Under the pieces are notes generated by a model, which did no database searches, was not told where the DNA came from, and saw nothing but the letters and a program-made list of their open reading frames with translations. From contig NC_089422.1 of assembly GCF_013426205.1 (NCBI RefSeq), positions 3,348,001-3,412,000 of the forward strand: a stretch of DNA of 64,000 nucleotides. Reading direction: 5' to 3'. Origin of the DNA: Metarhizium brunneum. Taxonomy: Eukaryota > Ascomycota > Sordariomycetes > Hypocreales > Clavicipitaceae. Positions 23,945 through 35,162 of the stretch are shown here, in pieces. Within the stretch, counting starts at the first letter, position 1; each line of letters begins with the position of its first letter. The position numbers and the translations under genes are program-made.

Positions 23945-26345
23945 CTACCGGAGTGATCCTACTTCATGGCCCGCCAGTCCCAAAACTTGTCCGGTTCTAC
24001 TCGTCGGAACCTCAATCTCCTTGTCCTTTCCCTTGTCGCCATTCTTCTCCTCCGAGCCAACGTCGACTTCCTGCTGACGCACACTCTCCTTGTCCCTTTC
24101 GGATTCCTCCGGAGTGGCCTCCTTTTCCCTCTTCCGTTCCACCTTCTTAATGGCGTCGCCGGTGAGCGCCTGCCTCTCCAGCAGCTCCACGACGTCCTTC
24201 TTGCGCGTCTTCCTATCCCCAAACATAATCACCAGCCCCGCCGTCAAGTTACACGTGATGCTCACGCACAGAATCACCGTGGTGATGGCAAACGGACGGT
24301 GGTGATAGTCAATTCCCCACGTGGTTGCGCCCAGGGAGATTTGCAGACACGAATGGCAGTCCAGCAGGACGATGATGGCTATGAGGTGGCCCAGTGGGAA
24401 GGCGTGGTGGGTAAACGTCTCGTGGGGTTTGTAGAAACTGTGCGACTTGGAGAGCTTCTTTTGGTGGTGTTCGAGGGATTTGCGTTGTTTGGGGGTTAGG
24501 TAGTCGTATTCGAGGGAGCAGGTCTCGGATTTGGCGTCCTCGAGGTCGACTCCCGGGTTGTTGTCGCCTTCGAGGGTGATAGGGGGTATGCCGTCGGCGG
24601 CGGCGGGTTGGTGCAGGGTCGGGGAGCCGTTGGGTAGTTCCGGCTTTCGTTGTTCTTCTTGGGGAGGCGGGGGAGGAGTAGGGGTGCCTCGTCTTTCTTC
24701 TGAGGCGTCTGTGTTTTGCGTCTCGGGCGAGGAATCAGTTCTCGCGAGCTCCTTGGCGGCTTGCTTCTTTGCTTTGGCAATCTTGCGGGCGTACCGCGCG
24801 ATGAAAATCATGTGGTAGGTATCGACGGCTCGGAACGGCGCTAGACCGTCGCCCATGATGGCGAACAGTGCAACCAGGACGCTGTCGATGATGTGGATGG
24901 CGTAGACCTGCTGTTCACCGACGTAGATCCATCCGATGAGGAACAGGACCCAGGCCAGACCAAACAGCGTAATCAGCGTCGCGTACAGCGTAACGAAGAA
25001 ACCCAATGGCCGCCGGACGTATTGTCCAAATCCCTTCATCTGTCGCTTGAACCGGGACCGTCGTGAATGCATCATGTGGCGAACGCGGTCATCCAGCTCC
25101 CACTTCTCGGCTGCTGACCAGCCTTCTAGCTTTCTGCCGTGAGGCAGCGCCGCATAGTGAGAGTCTGATAGTCGCGAGGTAATGGTATCTGTCCGTCGGA
25201 TGTAAGGTGGTTGATCCGCTTCTCCCTCTTCTGGTCGCGGTGCTTCCTCCTCATCTTCTCGAATTGTTGGCACTTGTTCTGGTTGCTGGATAGGCTCCCT
25301 CGCCGACACTGGTCGTGGCAAGAGCGTATCTGACTGGGAGAGGACATATGTTGGTCGTCGATTCACCCAGCTTCCTAAATCGGGGACAAAGAGCGAATTT
25401 TGCACATTGGTCAGTGTCGAAAGCGTCTGAACCTCAGGATCTGCCTTTGTCGTTAGCTTCCAACACCAGCTGCGAGTTTTGAGGCAGAAGTAAACCGAAC
25501 GTACCAATAATATCCAACCAGTCCACAAGCTCGTCGTTGTACTCATCCGTATCCATCGGATCTACCCCCTGGGTCGGCGCAGTTACAGACGTGCGCCTAA
25601 AACTCGGTTTCCACAACCTCCCTACAATGCTCCTCCTCGGCTTCTTGCCCTCGGCTTCGTCAACACCGGCCTCCCCATCGCTATGGCTTCGCTCAAGCGC
25701 AGGCGCAGGCGGCAGGGACACACTCGGACTCAATGGCGACGTCCCTTCTAGTCCCAGCTCCGCCATGGTCGGCCGTGCTCCTTCTTCGGTCAATCTAGGC
25801 AGTGCAATCTGCGGCTGCATGCGCCGTGAGTTTCTGGCACCCCTGGCTGCGGCATCTCCCACAGGCGGTGGTGCCGGACTGGGCTGCGAGGCACTCCGCG
25901 GTCTATTTCCCCGAAGAGCCTCGTTCCCGCCATCATGTTCCTGCTGCTGCTGAGGTGCGGTCGCGGCATCCTGTGTACTGGACGTGGACTGCGGTACACC
26001 AAGGGAGCTTCGTCGTATCCTGATGCTCGGGCGTCGCGGGCGCTCTGTGGCATTGGATTCGGGCACACCCGCGCTGCTAGCCCAACCGTGAGATGCTGTG
26101 GAAATTCGTGATCTTCGCGAGGCTGCCGTGCTGAGCGGTTCAAAATACTCGTCGGCCGGGGCATCCGACTCGGCTGGCGTCGCGGGCCCAGCAAGGCTGG
26201 CAGCCGAGAGGGTCGAGGCTCGGTTTCGGTCTGACGGGGCCCGGAGAGAACGCTGGGACCGCGAATGCGACGGGCCAGCATTCGAATTCGAATCCATGAG
26301 GATTGGAATCTGTCGCTGCCGTCGAAACAGCAGCGGGGCGGACAA
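23945..26345 (-). CDS. Uncharacterised multi-pass membrane protein (DUF2985-like)
   Basis: Two exons, 26345-25505 and 25440-23945; the 64-bp intron (GTACGT donor, AGCTAAC branch-like site, GGCAG acceptor) joins WLDII to DPEVQTL. The product is 778 aa from the first ATG, or 762 if translation starts at MDSNSNAG (26297), an equally plausible start. The first 260 residues are Ser/Arg/Pro-rich and probably disordered. A hydrophobic pair follows (GFFVTLYATLITLFGLAW, then a segment ending in DSVLVALFAIMGDGL), then a PFRAVDTYHMIFIARYARK element, a Pro/Glu-rich loop, and a second pair (HLIAIIVLLDCHSCLQ; VILCVSITCNLTAGLVIMFG). The C-terminus is highly charged (Glu/Lys/Arg). The two membrane hairpins with a basic R/DTYHMI linker resemble fungal DUF2985 proteins; this family call is from memory. 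Function unknown. Confidence 0.72.
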
Positions 26346-27147
26346 GATGGGTGGTGCAAAGGAAGAAGGATTCAGGGACAGACGGGTGGACGGCAGATAT
26401 TAAGGGCCGGATGTTTTTACAAATCCGCCAACAGACTAATTGTTGTCGGCATGGAGTACATAAGTCAACTAGTACTATGCAACTAGAGTCATGGTCGCGC
26501 TTGCCGTATGCCGTGTGGATCCCATGTTCCAAATTGCCCCAGAATGTCGAGAAATGCCACTCTGCAATCAATCAATCAATCATCATCATCTCAGCTGCGT
26601 CACAGCGCCACAGCCAAAGCCCAAACGGGTTCGCCGGGTTGCTGCTCTCGTTTTGGCAGATCTGGCTCCACATGCTAACAATTTGTTGCCAGTCATTTAT
26701 GAGTTCTGTAAGAGTCAAGCCAGCCAAGCCGGGCCCTTCGGCTTGCTCTCGAGCCCCGGCGCCCCGTGAGCCGTGACAAACTCAGCCGCGCTCTTTGTAA
26801 TGCATGACTACCTAGGTACTTGCTGAACATGGCATCACAACATCTGAATCTGCATGGGTGGCCAAAATCCACTCGGGTGCACCATTGCGTCATAACCTCG
26901 CACAAACTAGATGCGACCCTGGCTCAAGAGGTGTTTTATTGGTCTTGGAGTATCCAGCATTCTTGCGCTGGTACGGAGTACAGTATTAGTGCAATCAACG
27001 CTCAGCAAACAAACCAACTTGTACACGCTAGCTATATCAATGCTCCTTTGCGGTTCAATGAAAAATAAACGCAGCCCCCGATGTTGGTAGAGACGAAAAA
27101 CAAGAGAGAAAAACCACCACTTTCGTCTCACGGCTGAACAGGTAAGC
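26346..27147. other. Intergenic: promoter of membrane protein gene and 3' region of sulfate permease
   Basis: 802 bp. It contains one exact TACGGAGTA at 26972-26980 and a short (AATC)n run near 26,570. No gene is recognised. Confidence 0.55.
26972..26980 (+). repeat. TACGGAGTA motif copy 4
   Basis: Exact 9-mer on plus, about 170 bp past the stop of the sulfate permease. Confidence 0.7.
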
Positions 27148-29787
27148 TCATCTTTTCCGCTCCGAGTTGGCAATCGCCGACTCAACCGCCTCTTGCAAGT
27201 CAAAATGGAAATACGGTCGGTTCAGTCCTTGAATGGCCACCAATCTTGCGCTGCCAGGGTTTTGAGGCACGTCCTTGTCTGAAAGCCGCGAGATGTCGGA
27301 TTCCGCCTGTTCAATGTCATACTCGCGGACGGATTTCTTGTCGCCAATCGCGGCCGCCTCGGCCGCCTTGGCTGCGCTGTCGGATCCCCCCAAATCGGCA
27401 ATGCTGAAGATGGTCTTCCAGTTTGCGACGCCCGAGCCGTGAGCTGGCCTGGGAGACCGGAATCCAAAGCCTGCCGCCGCCAGCGCTCGCTTAGTCCATC
27501 GGTTCTCGATGTTGGCAAAGTGCCAGTCGACCGCCTCGGGGGCGGCGTAACGGTCCAGCTGGTTTCGCACGTCGATCAAAGCTTGCGCGGCGGTGACGTC
27601 AATGTTGTTGACGGAAGAAAAGTCGAGGATGATTGCTTTCAGAGTTGGCCGGGTGTCCACCTTGTCAACATCCTGGTTACGTGGTGTATTGTCGTTCCAG
27701 GCGCGGTCCTGTTGTATTTGTATCTTGTCAGCAACAATGGTTCCAATGTCAAGGCAGAGATGGCGTTCAAGATTGGTATACTAACCCCTATTTTGCCCAG
27801 GAGCGTGGGGTCTGTTCTTCGGGTTTCCGCAAAGATGACTTCTGTGAGGTGGTTCAGATACCGGGTCGCGTTGGGATAGTTGAAGCCTTCCGCAAAGCGG
27901 TAAATGTAGACACCGGGATGAGGGCTTTGAACCACCACCCTGGGGTTGGACCCGTCTGCATGGTCAATGGGCAGGAAACCCTTTCTCAGTGACTCGTCTG
28001 ACTCCTCAGCAAAGGCAGAATCTCCCGCGTGCTTCAACTCCTGGTCGGCTTTCGCGGTGCGAATGCGAGCCACGCCGAGTACTCTGCCCCGGCTCAAGAA
28101 CAGGCGCCAAATCAGCACGGCGGCAGAGACGGCAATGGTAGTGTAAATGCCATTTTCGATGGTGGTGAAGACCGTCACCAGCACACCGGCCAGGAAGATG
28201 GGCACCTCCAGCGGGGAAACTCGCCAAAAGTGGAAGATGACTTTGGGAGGTGTAATGACGTCGCCGACGGCGTGGATAATGACAGCAGCAAGGGCCGCGT
28301 TGGGGATATAGTAGAAGACTGCAGGGAGCGCATACAGGGCCAGCAAAACCACGATGGCAGTAATTACACCGGCAAACGGGGTTCGAACACCAGCCTTGGA
28401 CTTGATGGCAGTTCTTGAGAAGGACCCAGTGGCAGGGTAACCCCCAAGGAATGGGCCAAGCAGATTAGTAACTCCAATGGCAACGAGCTCCTGCGATGGG
28501 TCAATGACATAGTTGTTGATTCGACCAAAGGACTTGGAAATGGAGATGTGTTCAATGAGCATGACGATGACAGCAGCAGGGATCTCAGAGGCAAATGCCT
28601 GGATGATTGGGGCGTTGATCTCTGGAACAGCAGCATGTTGGAAGCCTAGCCATCACATCATCATGTTAGCTGTGTACAGTCTTCTTCCCCAAGACCTTGG
28701 AAAGTTGTTCATACCTCGAGGTACATCCTTGATTAGGCTGAAACTCGGCTTCTTCTTGTGGCTGACGTTGACACCGGCACTGATGGCCGTGTACAGCAGA
28801 ATGACAAAAACCGTACGAAGAGTCGAGAGGAAAAAGTACATCTTGGCACGATGGGGCTGCTTCTTGGACATGAAGGAACAAACTCCTCGGATCAGATACA
28901 ACATCAACAGAGCCGTCAAACCGAGCGCAGCGTCCAGCTTGGTATTCGGCAGGCCCTTCAAAGTGTTGATAATGACCAAGTATGGCGCATCTCTCGTATT
29001 GATTCCGCTGATGCCCATCAGCTTGGGCACCTGTCCAGAGATGATGTTGACGGCAGATCCCGTCATGAAGGCGCAAATGGCCGGGAGCGAGATGAACTCG
29101 ACAAGCCAGCCGAGGCGAGCGAGTCCGAGAAAAAGAATGATGGCGCCAGTGATGATGGCAAGGGCAGATGCCACAACGTGACCGGGAACATTGGGGAGTT
29201 CATCTTTGGCTTTGAGGACAATGTTTCCTGTAACCTGAGACATGACGGCAACAGGCTGCAGCACACCAGTGTCAGCGTTTTATGATATTCCCGGTAGCAG
29301 TTTTCCGCCGCAGTATCTCAACTCACACCGATGGTAATGTCTTTTGAAGTAGCAAAAAACCAATAGATCAAAACTCCCATAAAGGACGTGTACAGTCCAT
29401 ATTCGACATCAAGCTGAGCCAACTGGGCATATGCCATTCCCTGGGGGACGACGACAGCGCCGACGGTAATGCCTGGATTCCTGTTAACCAAACAAACTGG
29501 ACGGCCGCAACATGCTCCAGGACAGGCAACTCACCTGCAACGAGGTCGCCAATCAGCCAAGTCAGGTTGTATTTGCCGATCCAGCGGACAAAGGGAAACA
29601 GGTTAACGAAATAATTGATGACATTTTGGAGCGAGGGCGTGATTTCAGCGAGGAATTCTCCGATGGTGGGTTCTTCCTCAATAAAGAGGTCCGCATTCGA
29701 TATTGAAGGGACATCATCGTCTCGACCATCGGAATCGTAGCCTACGGCCTTGGCCAAACGGCCCTTGATAGATGGTGTGGACGTCAT
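27148..29787 (-). CDS. Sulfate permease (SulP family)
   Basis: Plasma-membrane sulfate/proton symporter of the SUL1/SUL2/sutB type, 786 aa. Five exons: 29787-29535, 29472-29327, 29255-28715, 28645-27786 and 27708-27148. Introns of 62, 71, 69 and 77 bp all restore the family reading: LVAG-ITVGAVVVPQGMAYA, DITIG-PVAVMSQ, DVPRG-FQHAAVPEINAP, LLGKIG-DRAWND. I start at MTSTPSIKG (29787), because the frame further upstream has no ATG. The N-terminus is cytosolic, followed by the SulP signature region, 10-12 membrane segments (residues about 70-530) and a C-terminal STAS domain (RPTLKAIILDFSSVNNIDVTAAQ region), which in this family controls transport activity and stability. One donor (GTTAGT, exon 4) is non-consensus but keeps the frame exactly. 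Confidence 0.95.
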
Positions 29788-30515
29788 GACGACGCAGGTC
29801 AACGGCCCCCGTGGAACGCTGGCGAGAAAGGTTCGCCAAGAGAACTCGGAGATGTGTCCCGTATGTGAAGACGGGATGCAGCCAAGAATGATCCCTTTGC
29901 TTGGCTGCGGAACGCTGATGTGACAGCCACGAGAATGAAAGGAGACGACGGTGTTCTTGGTACGCCGTGATCAAGGTGTGGAAGGCCTTAGATCTTATGT
30001 GAGCCTGGGCTAGCCAGATCCTCTCCCAGCTTTTCTCAGCTTTTCTCAGCTTTCCGCAGCAACACAAGCCCTTGGTAATTTTCCGTCCATTCGCTCATCC
30101 ACCCTTACCCTTATCCATGGCCGAGAGAAACGGGAACAGCATCGGGAGCGGCCCCCAGAGCTGGCTGCGGCCCAATAATACCCTGTGCGGCATGCAGCGC
30201 AACTTGGTTGGTACTCCAGGATTCATGTTGCCATTTGCATTTGCAGACGAGTCGCGTAACGCAAAGGCTAATCGATGGCTTTCTTTTAGCCACAGATGGC
30301 GTGCTAGAGTAGGGGACCCAACTTTGGTCTCCAGGAATGGAGAAGCTGGAATCGCGTGCTGGCAGGGAGCAGACAGATGAGCCAATATGCGCCCGCCATG
30401 GCCATGGTTTGGCCCGCCAAACCCGCATATTACCCACACCGGAACGCCTCATCAAGATCGACAGACCAGGTCAAGCCACAGCCGTGTAGCAGCAGCAACT
30501 CTCGAGTATCGACTG

Positions 30516-30524
30516 TACGGAGTA
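30516..30524 (+). repeat. TACGGAGTA motif copy 5
   Basis: Exact 9-mer on plus, 730 bp upstream of the sulfate permease start, next to the TACATAC-type run. Confidence 0.7.
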
Positions 30525-31377
30525 CCGACCGCGTACATACATTATGCATACATACATATGTACATAGATGCGATGGAGGCACGTGGGACCGATGCAGCCG
30601 CCGTCGCAGCCACCGTCTCGTCAACGTTGCCTCTGCTCGGCAGAGCTATTGTGTGCGTCGCTTCGCATCTGCTGCTTTCTTTGCCTTGCCAATGATCCAA
30701 GCTGACGGGTAGGAATGCATCGGATCATGGCCCGTCGGTCGCTGCAGGGCTTGTACGACCAGCGATGGGCCGGGTGCCAAGTGGCTCGTAACTACTACTA
30801 TTCCTGGCCGTCGCTGTGCATCCAACAACCCAAGTCATCATCGTGGCCCATGTGGACTTTTGACTTGTGCACATCAGAGTCCCCTGGGCATTTATCACCA
30901 TGCATAAAACGAATCTCACATGTTAAACGACCAGCCACGAGCAACGAGACTGGACCGTGGGAGAAAGGCGTCTTTCCCGTGACATCGTTGCACATGTTCA
31001 CAAAACCTATTTTCCAATCGTCTTTCTCAGCCTCGCGATATTCTTGGTCGATCGTCGTAAACCTGCTTGTCGTAACTTTCAATAGCGCGCACTTGATTTC
31101 ACATCTTGACAGCAATCTCAACCCCCTTGTGTGGGTCTTTGCCGTCTTCAACTGTCAACATCTTTGGGCTGTGATGACGCCATTTCCTAGCTCACAAAAC
31201 CGTTGGACGTGAATGGTCTGGTCGACGAGGGGGGGCATGTCGCAATTCCGTATCCCCTACGCTCTGTAGCATTTATGGAAACGCTAAAGAATGCAATCAC
31301 GCCCGCTCCTCGACCCTTTTCATGCACGTCTGGGACGTCCCTGGTTCGTTTCCTTATGCTCAGCATGCTGCGTCGTG

Positions 31378-31386
31378 TACTCCGTA
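31378..31386 (-). repeat. TACGGAGTA motif copy 6
   Basis: Exact 9-mer on minus. A degenerate relative (GATACTCCGTCGG) follows at about 31,808. Confidence 0.7.
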
Positions 31387-33779
31387 TAGAGAAGCAAAAC
31401 CTGCTCGACGAGGCCCAGCCGCCTTGTCTGAAGCCGAGAACAGTCTCGGCTTGGTTGGCGTGCCTTTTGAATCTAGTCTCTGACTTTATTTAGAGCTGAA
31501 TGTGATGACCCTCATCTGTAGATGCTTCAGACGCAATAATTTTTCAGAATCACGCCAACCCTGGTCGTTTGTTGGTCGAGTCGTTGTCTCATATAGTACG
31601 ATCACATCATTGCAACAGCCACCCTCCATGGGGAAATTCCCCTCAGCTCGGTGAGATGAATGTGAGATATTTTTAATTTCCCTCCTGCCCAATGCTTCAG
31701 TTTGGTTCTGGCTGTTGGGGGCCGGTGATTATGTCGTGTGCTTTTACAACTGACGACGATCCGCTCCGAACCATACGACGGATTCTCGCTCCAAAAGAGT
31801 ATACCGATACTCCGTCGGACCCACGAGAAACTTGCATCATGCAATAGACCTGCAGTGTTTGTTTTCGTGCTTATTTCTTACCGCCGCCTGTGCCGCGTCA
31901 AGCCCAAGGCCCGATGACATGTCGACGGATTCTCGACCATGCCGCCGGGACGACCGAGAAACTCCACACATGACCACTACCAACAAGCTGAAGGGCTGAA
32001 AATCAGTACCCGCGATGTACATTGGCTGCGGGATAAACAAGGTGGCTAATCCTAATGAGTAGGAATCGTCCTTATCAAAGGAAAGCCGGCGGGCGTCGTG
32101 GCGGGCGTCGAGGCCAGCTGGTTGCTCCTCGAGGGAAGCCGCATTTGACGAGTGTGATGGTGCACATGTATACGGATCAAATCACCTAATCATCCAAGAA
32201 GTACACGTAATGCATTCCGCAAGCACAGAGCTCTCGTTGACATGAAGAACTCTGACGCCTTGCTCGTTGCCATGAAGTGATGGCGTGATAGCTGGTCAAA
32301 CTGGGCTTTCACTACCCTAAACTTCCCACAAATATTACGGAAAGAAACAGAACAAAACGAGTCATGTACTTCTGCATTTTATTTTTTTGCGGAAAACAAT
32401 AACCAAATGCTTGGCTGCTGTTGGAGCCGTTGATCTTGCGTAGTAGCAACAACGTATATATCCAAGGACGACATACCATGTCCGTCAGTCAAGTAACGTG
32501 GCGTTTCCTGAATCAGTCCTTGGCACCTATGTTGTATTTTACCTTGGAGAAGAGTTCATGGTTCATTCATGTGAGCGCCCTGAAGGCACGACTTACGCCA
32601 GTCTTTCTAACCTCTCCGCCGAAATGAGGTAGACATGCGGACTGGCGGAGGCTTCACTGTAGGACTGGCCTATATCGCTTCTGTGGAGGCCAAGAATTCA
32701 CTTTTACAAGGCTCAAAAAACTTCTTGGTTAGGGGAATCTTATGAATGATCCAAACTCTTCCCACTGTTTCCCTGAGGGCCAAAGCATGTAGGCCAAAAC
32801 ATTAGTCTGTCCACGAAATAATGCAGCACCAAGTAACAGATTGACTCCAACATCTAGATCTTCAGAATCGAGAGTACAAGAGCGAACTGAGCCACGAAGT
32901 CCGTTCAAAAGAAATATTTAGGCGAGTCGTTTATATGTCTGTCCCGGAGTCCAACTTGCCCCGAGGAAGAACATGAAGAAACTAGTTTACTTGGCCGGAT
33001 TGCTGTTATGGTGTTCTAGATTCACCAGGTTTTCTGAAGCCATTTCGATTTGACCTTTCGTGTAGTCGAATGCTCCAATGGAGGACAATCACTATCCAAG
33101 CACAAAACGGAGCCAGGAAATAATCGAGGGTGAACCAGATTGGCATCAAGAGTGGAAGCGATCATGTATATCCAAACCCCAAATATATGATAACGCAGCA
33201 TTTCTCCACGTAAATGGAGCGCTAGAGATGCGCGTCTAAATGAGGAACGTTTTCACAAGCTGGCAAAGCGGTGGTTTTGCCCTGGGAAATGTTGAGATGA
33301 TAGTCACTGTGTCGAATGAATCGATAAGTACTTAAGTAGTATAGGGTAGGGATTCGGGTGTCATGACGACTTCATGATGATTGAGTAGTGACTTTAGTAG
33401 CCAGAGGCCGTCAACACCAACGTGGATTACAGTCCATGGCAGAATGTGCTTGGCGGCAAATACACATCTTTCCGAGACGAGATTTCGTGTTATTAACCGT
33501 CCTCTTTTCGTACAGATGTGAGAATGCATGCCATGACCCAAAAGGGCAGTTCCCTCGTTGTGGCTGCTTAGCCTGCGTCTCCCAGCACAAGTTGTAAGCA
33601 CTACCTTGAACCACACCACCGAATTCAAGTCGCAATACACCAATCTGCCGAGGCAAATGTATCAAACAGTATATCCGAAGCTAGACAAATATAACCTACC
33701 AACCCCGCTTTCGCTGCAGCTTCTCTTTCTAAATTCCCGCTTCCTCTCAGACAAACCTGAAAACGGAGCGCCCAGCGCC

Positions 33780-34834
33780 ATGCCCTCTGAGTCGACAAAA
33801 TATAGAGGTTACTGTCATTGTGGGGGATTTCGCTTCGAACTAACCGTCCCTGAAATCAAGTCGGCCACCGCATGCGATTGTCGTCTTTGCAAGAAGAAGG
33901 GATATATCTGGACTGTGCCGCCCAAAGGGAGTTACAAGGTAGTGCGAGACGATGGCCTCTTGCAGACGTACGAGTCCGCTTCCTTGAGGCACCAGGTAAC
34001 CACCACGCAACATTCAGCGCCTTCAGCACAATCAGTTGACCGAGTACGACAGTTCTGCGGCAGGTGCTCTACTGGTATTTCGGGTGAACATGTCGCTGGG
34101 CCGACAAAGGGTCAGATGGCAATAAACCTGCTTGCTGTCCGTGAAGTCAACCCATTTCAACTAGAGTATGCTTTGCCCCCGATCTGCATGATTGCCGAAA
34201 CTACAGTGACGGGCGAAACCTAAACCTATACCTCTGGATAGGCAAGACACGACCGTCACACACGTAGATGAGCCCGAGCACGCCCTCGAACCACGGCAGG
34301 ATTCCCCCTCTGAGCGCAAAACACACCATCTCTTCTCCTGCCACTGCGGCCGAGTCCAAGCCCAACTACTCACCCCGCTATCCGAACGACAAGTAAAGCA
34401 GGACAACTGCAGTTCCTGCATCAGGGTACGGGGTCTCAGTCTCTCTTGTCCCTGCTGAGAAGCGGCAGTGCACTGACGGCTTAGAACAGAAAGCCTACAT
34501 TGGCGTATACCCCGATAAAGACCAAGTTCGCATCCACGGGAGAGAATACACCAAAGCATACATGTACGGTAAAAAGTACGGAGCAGACCATTTCTGCGCA
34601 ACTTGCGGCGTGTTTGTGTTTGCGACCGTCATTGGACCACCACTGAGTGTATTCGACAACGTGCCGCCCGAGAGAAAAGAATTCGTCATGTCGGTGTATC
34701 GCAAGAACATCAACCTGTTGCCATTGAATATGCGCTGTGTGGAGGGACTGGATATTGCCTCTCTCAATATCGACAAGACCGACTACGGCGCAGAGGACTA
34801 CGAGCTGCCCGATGAAGGCGATGTGACTGGGTAA
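33780..34834 (+). CDS. Tandem GFA/CENP-V domain protein
   Basis: Zinc-binding protein with two domains of the glutathione-dependent formaldehyde-activating (GFA, DUF636) fold. Four exons: 33780-33995, 34053-34165, 34242-34425 and 34490-34834, giving 285 aa. Introns are 57, 76 and 64 bp; the second (GTATGC donor) skips an in-frame stop at 34223. Domain 1 has GYCHCGGF, CDCRLCKKKGYIW and FCGRCSTGIS; domain 2 has FSCHCGRVQ, DNCSSCIR and HFCATCGVFVF. Each has the CxC, CxxC and CxxC ligand sets of the fold. The first intron is a multiple of three with no stop, so an unspliced form would insert 19 residues just before the FCGRC motif. The start MPSESTKYRG is the first ATG next to the domain. The substrate is unknown; the family name describes a fold, and formaldehyde chemistry is not implied. 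Confidence 0.9.
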
Positions 34835-35162
34835 TATTCTGTTTACGCATCTTGGACCGAGGGACGGATTGCTTTTCCAAAAGTCGGCAGCACAGCAACA
34901 CATACGTGCATGTTGAGGGACAAACGGCATTGGCATTAATCGAGCTTTGTAGTACAATTTGTATTCCCTGGTAAAAGCCCCGTACAGTCGGGAGACGAGC
35001 TAAGGATTACGCCGCGAAGAAAAAGAAAATTGTAAGAGTCAACACCTGGATTATATTCCGAGCCTTTGTAATCGTAACGAGTCCATCCGTTTATCCCTGT
35101 TTAATTTATGACTATAGAAAAAGAAACGCTGATGTGGTTGTAAATGCCTGGGGATGCAGCAT
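34835..35162. other. Convergent 3' region
   Basis: 328 bp between two converging stops (GFA-domain and GH17 genes). It is A/T-rich with AAGAAAAAGAAA near 35,020 and probably holds both polyadenylation regions. Confidence 0.5.

Larger units (their letters stand above)
29788..33779. other. Long intergenic region, no gene recognised
   Basis: 4.0 kb between the divergent sulfate permease and GFA-domain genes. Near 30,030 is a threefold CAGCTTTTCT-like direct repeat, near 30,535 a (TACA)n-type run, and near 32,085 a doubled GCGGGCGTCG. TACGGAGTA copies lie at 30516 and 31378. Open frames are short and overlap on both strands. The part from about 32.2 to 33.5 kb is visibly A/T-richer than the rest. 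Nothing supports a protein gene; a non-coding transcript is possible. Confidence 0.55.
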
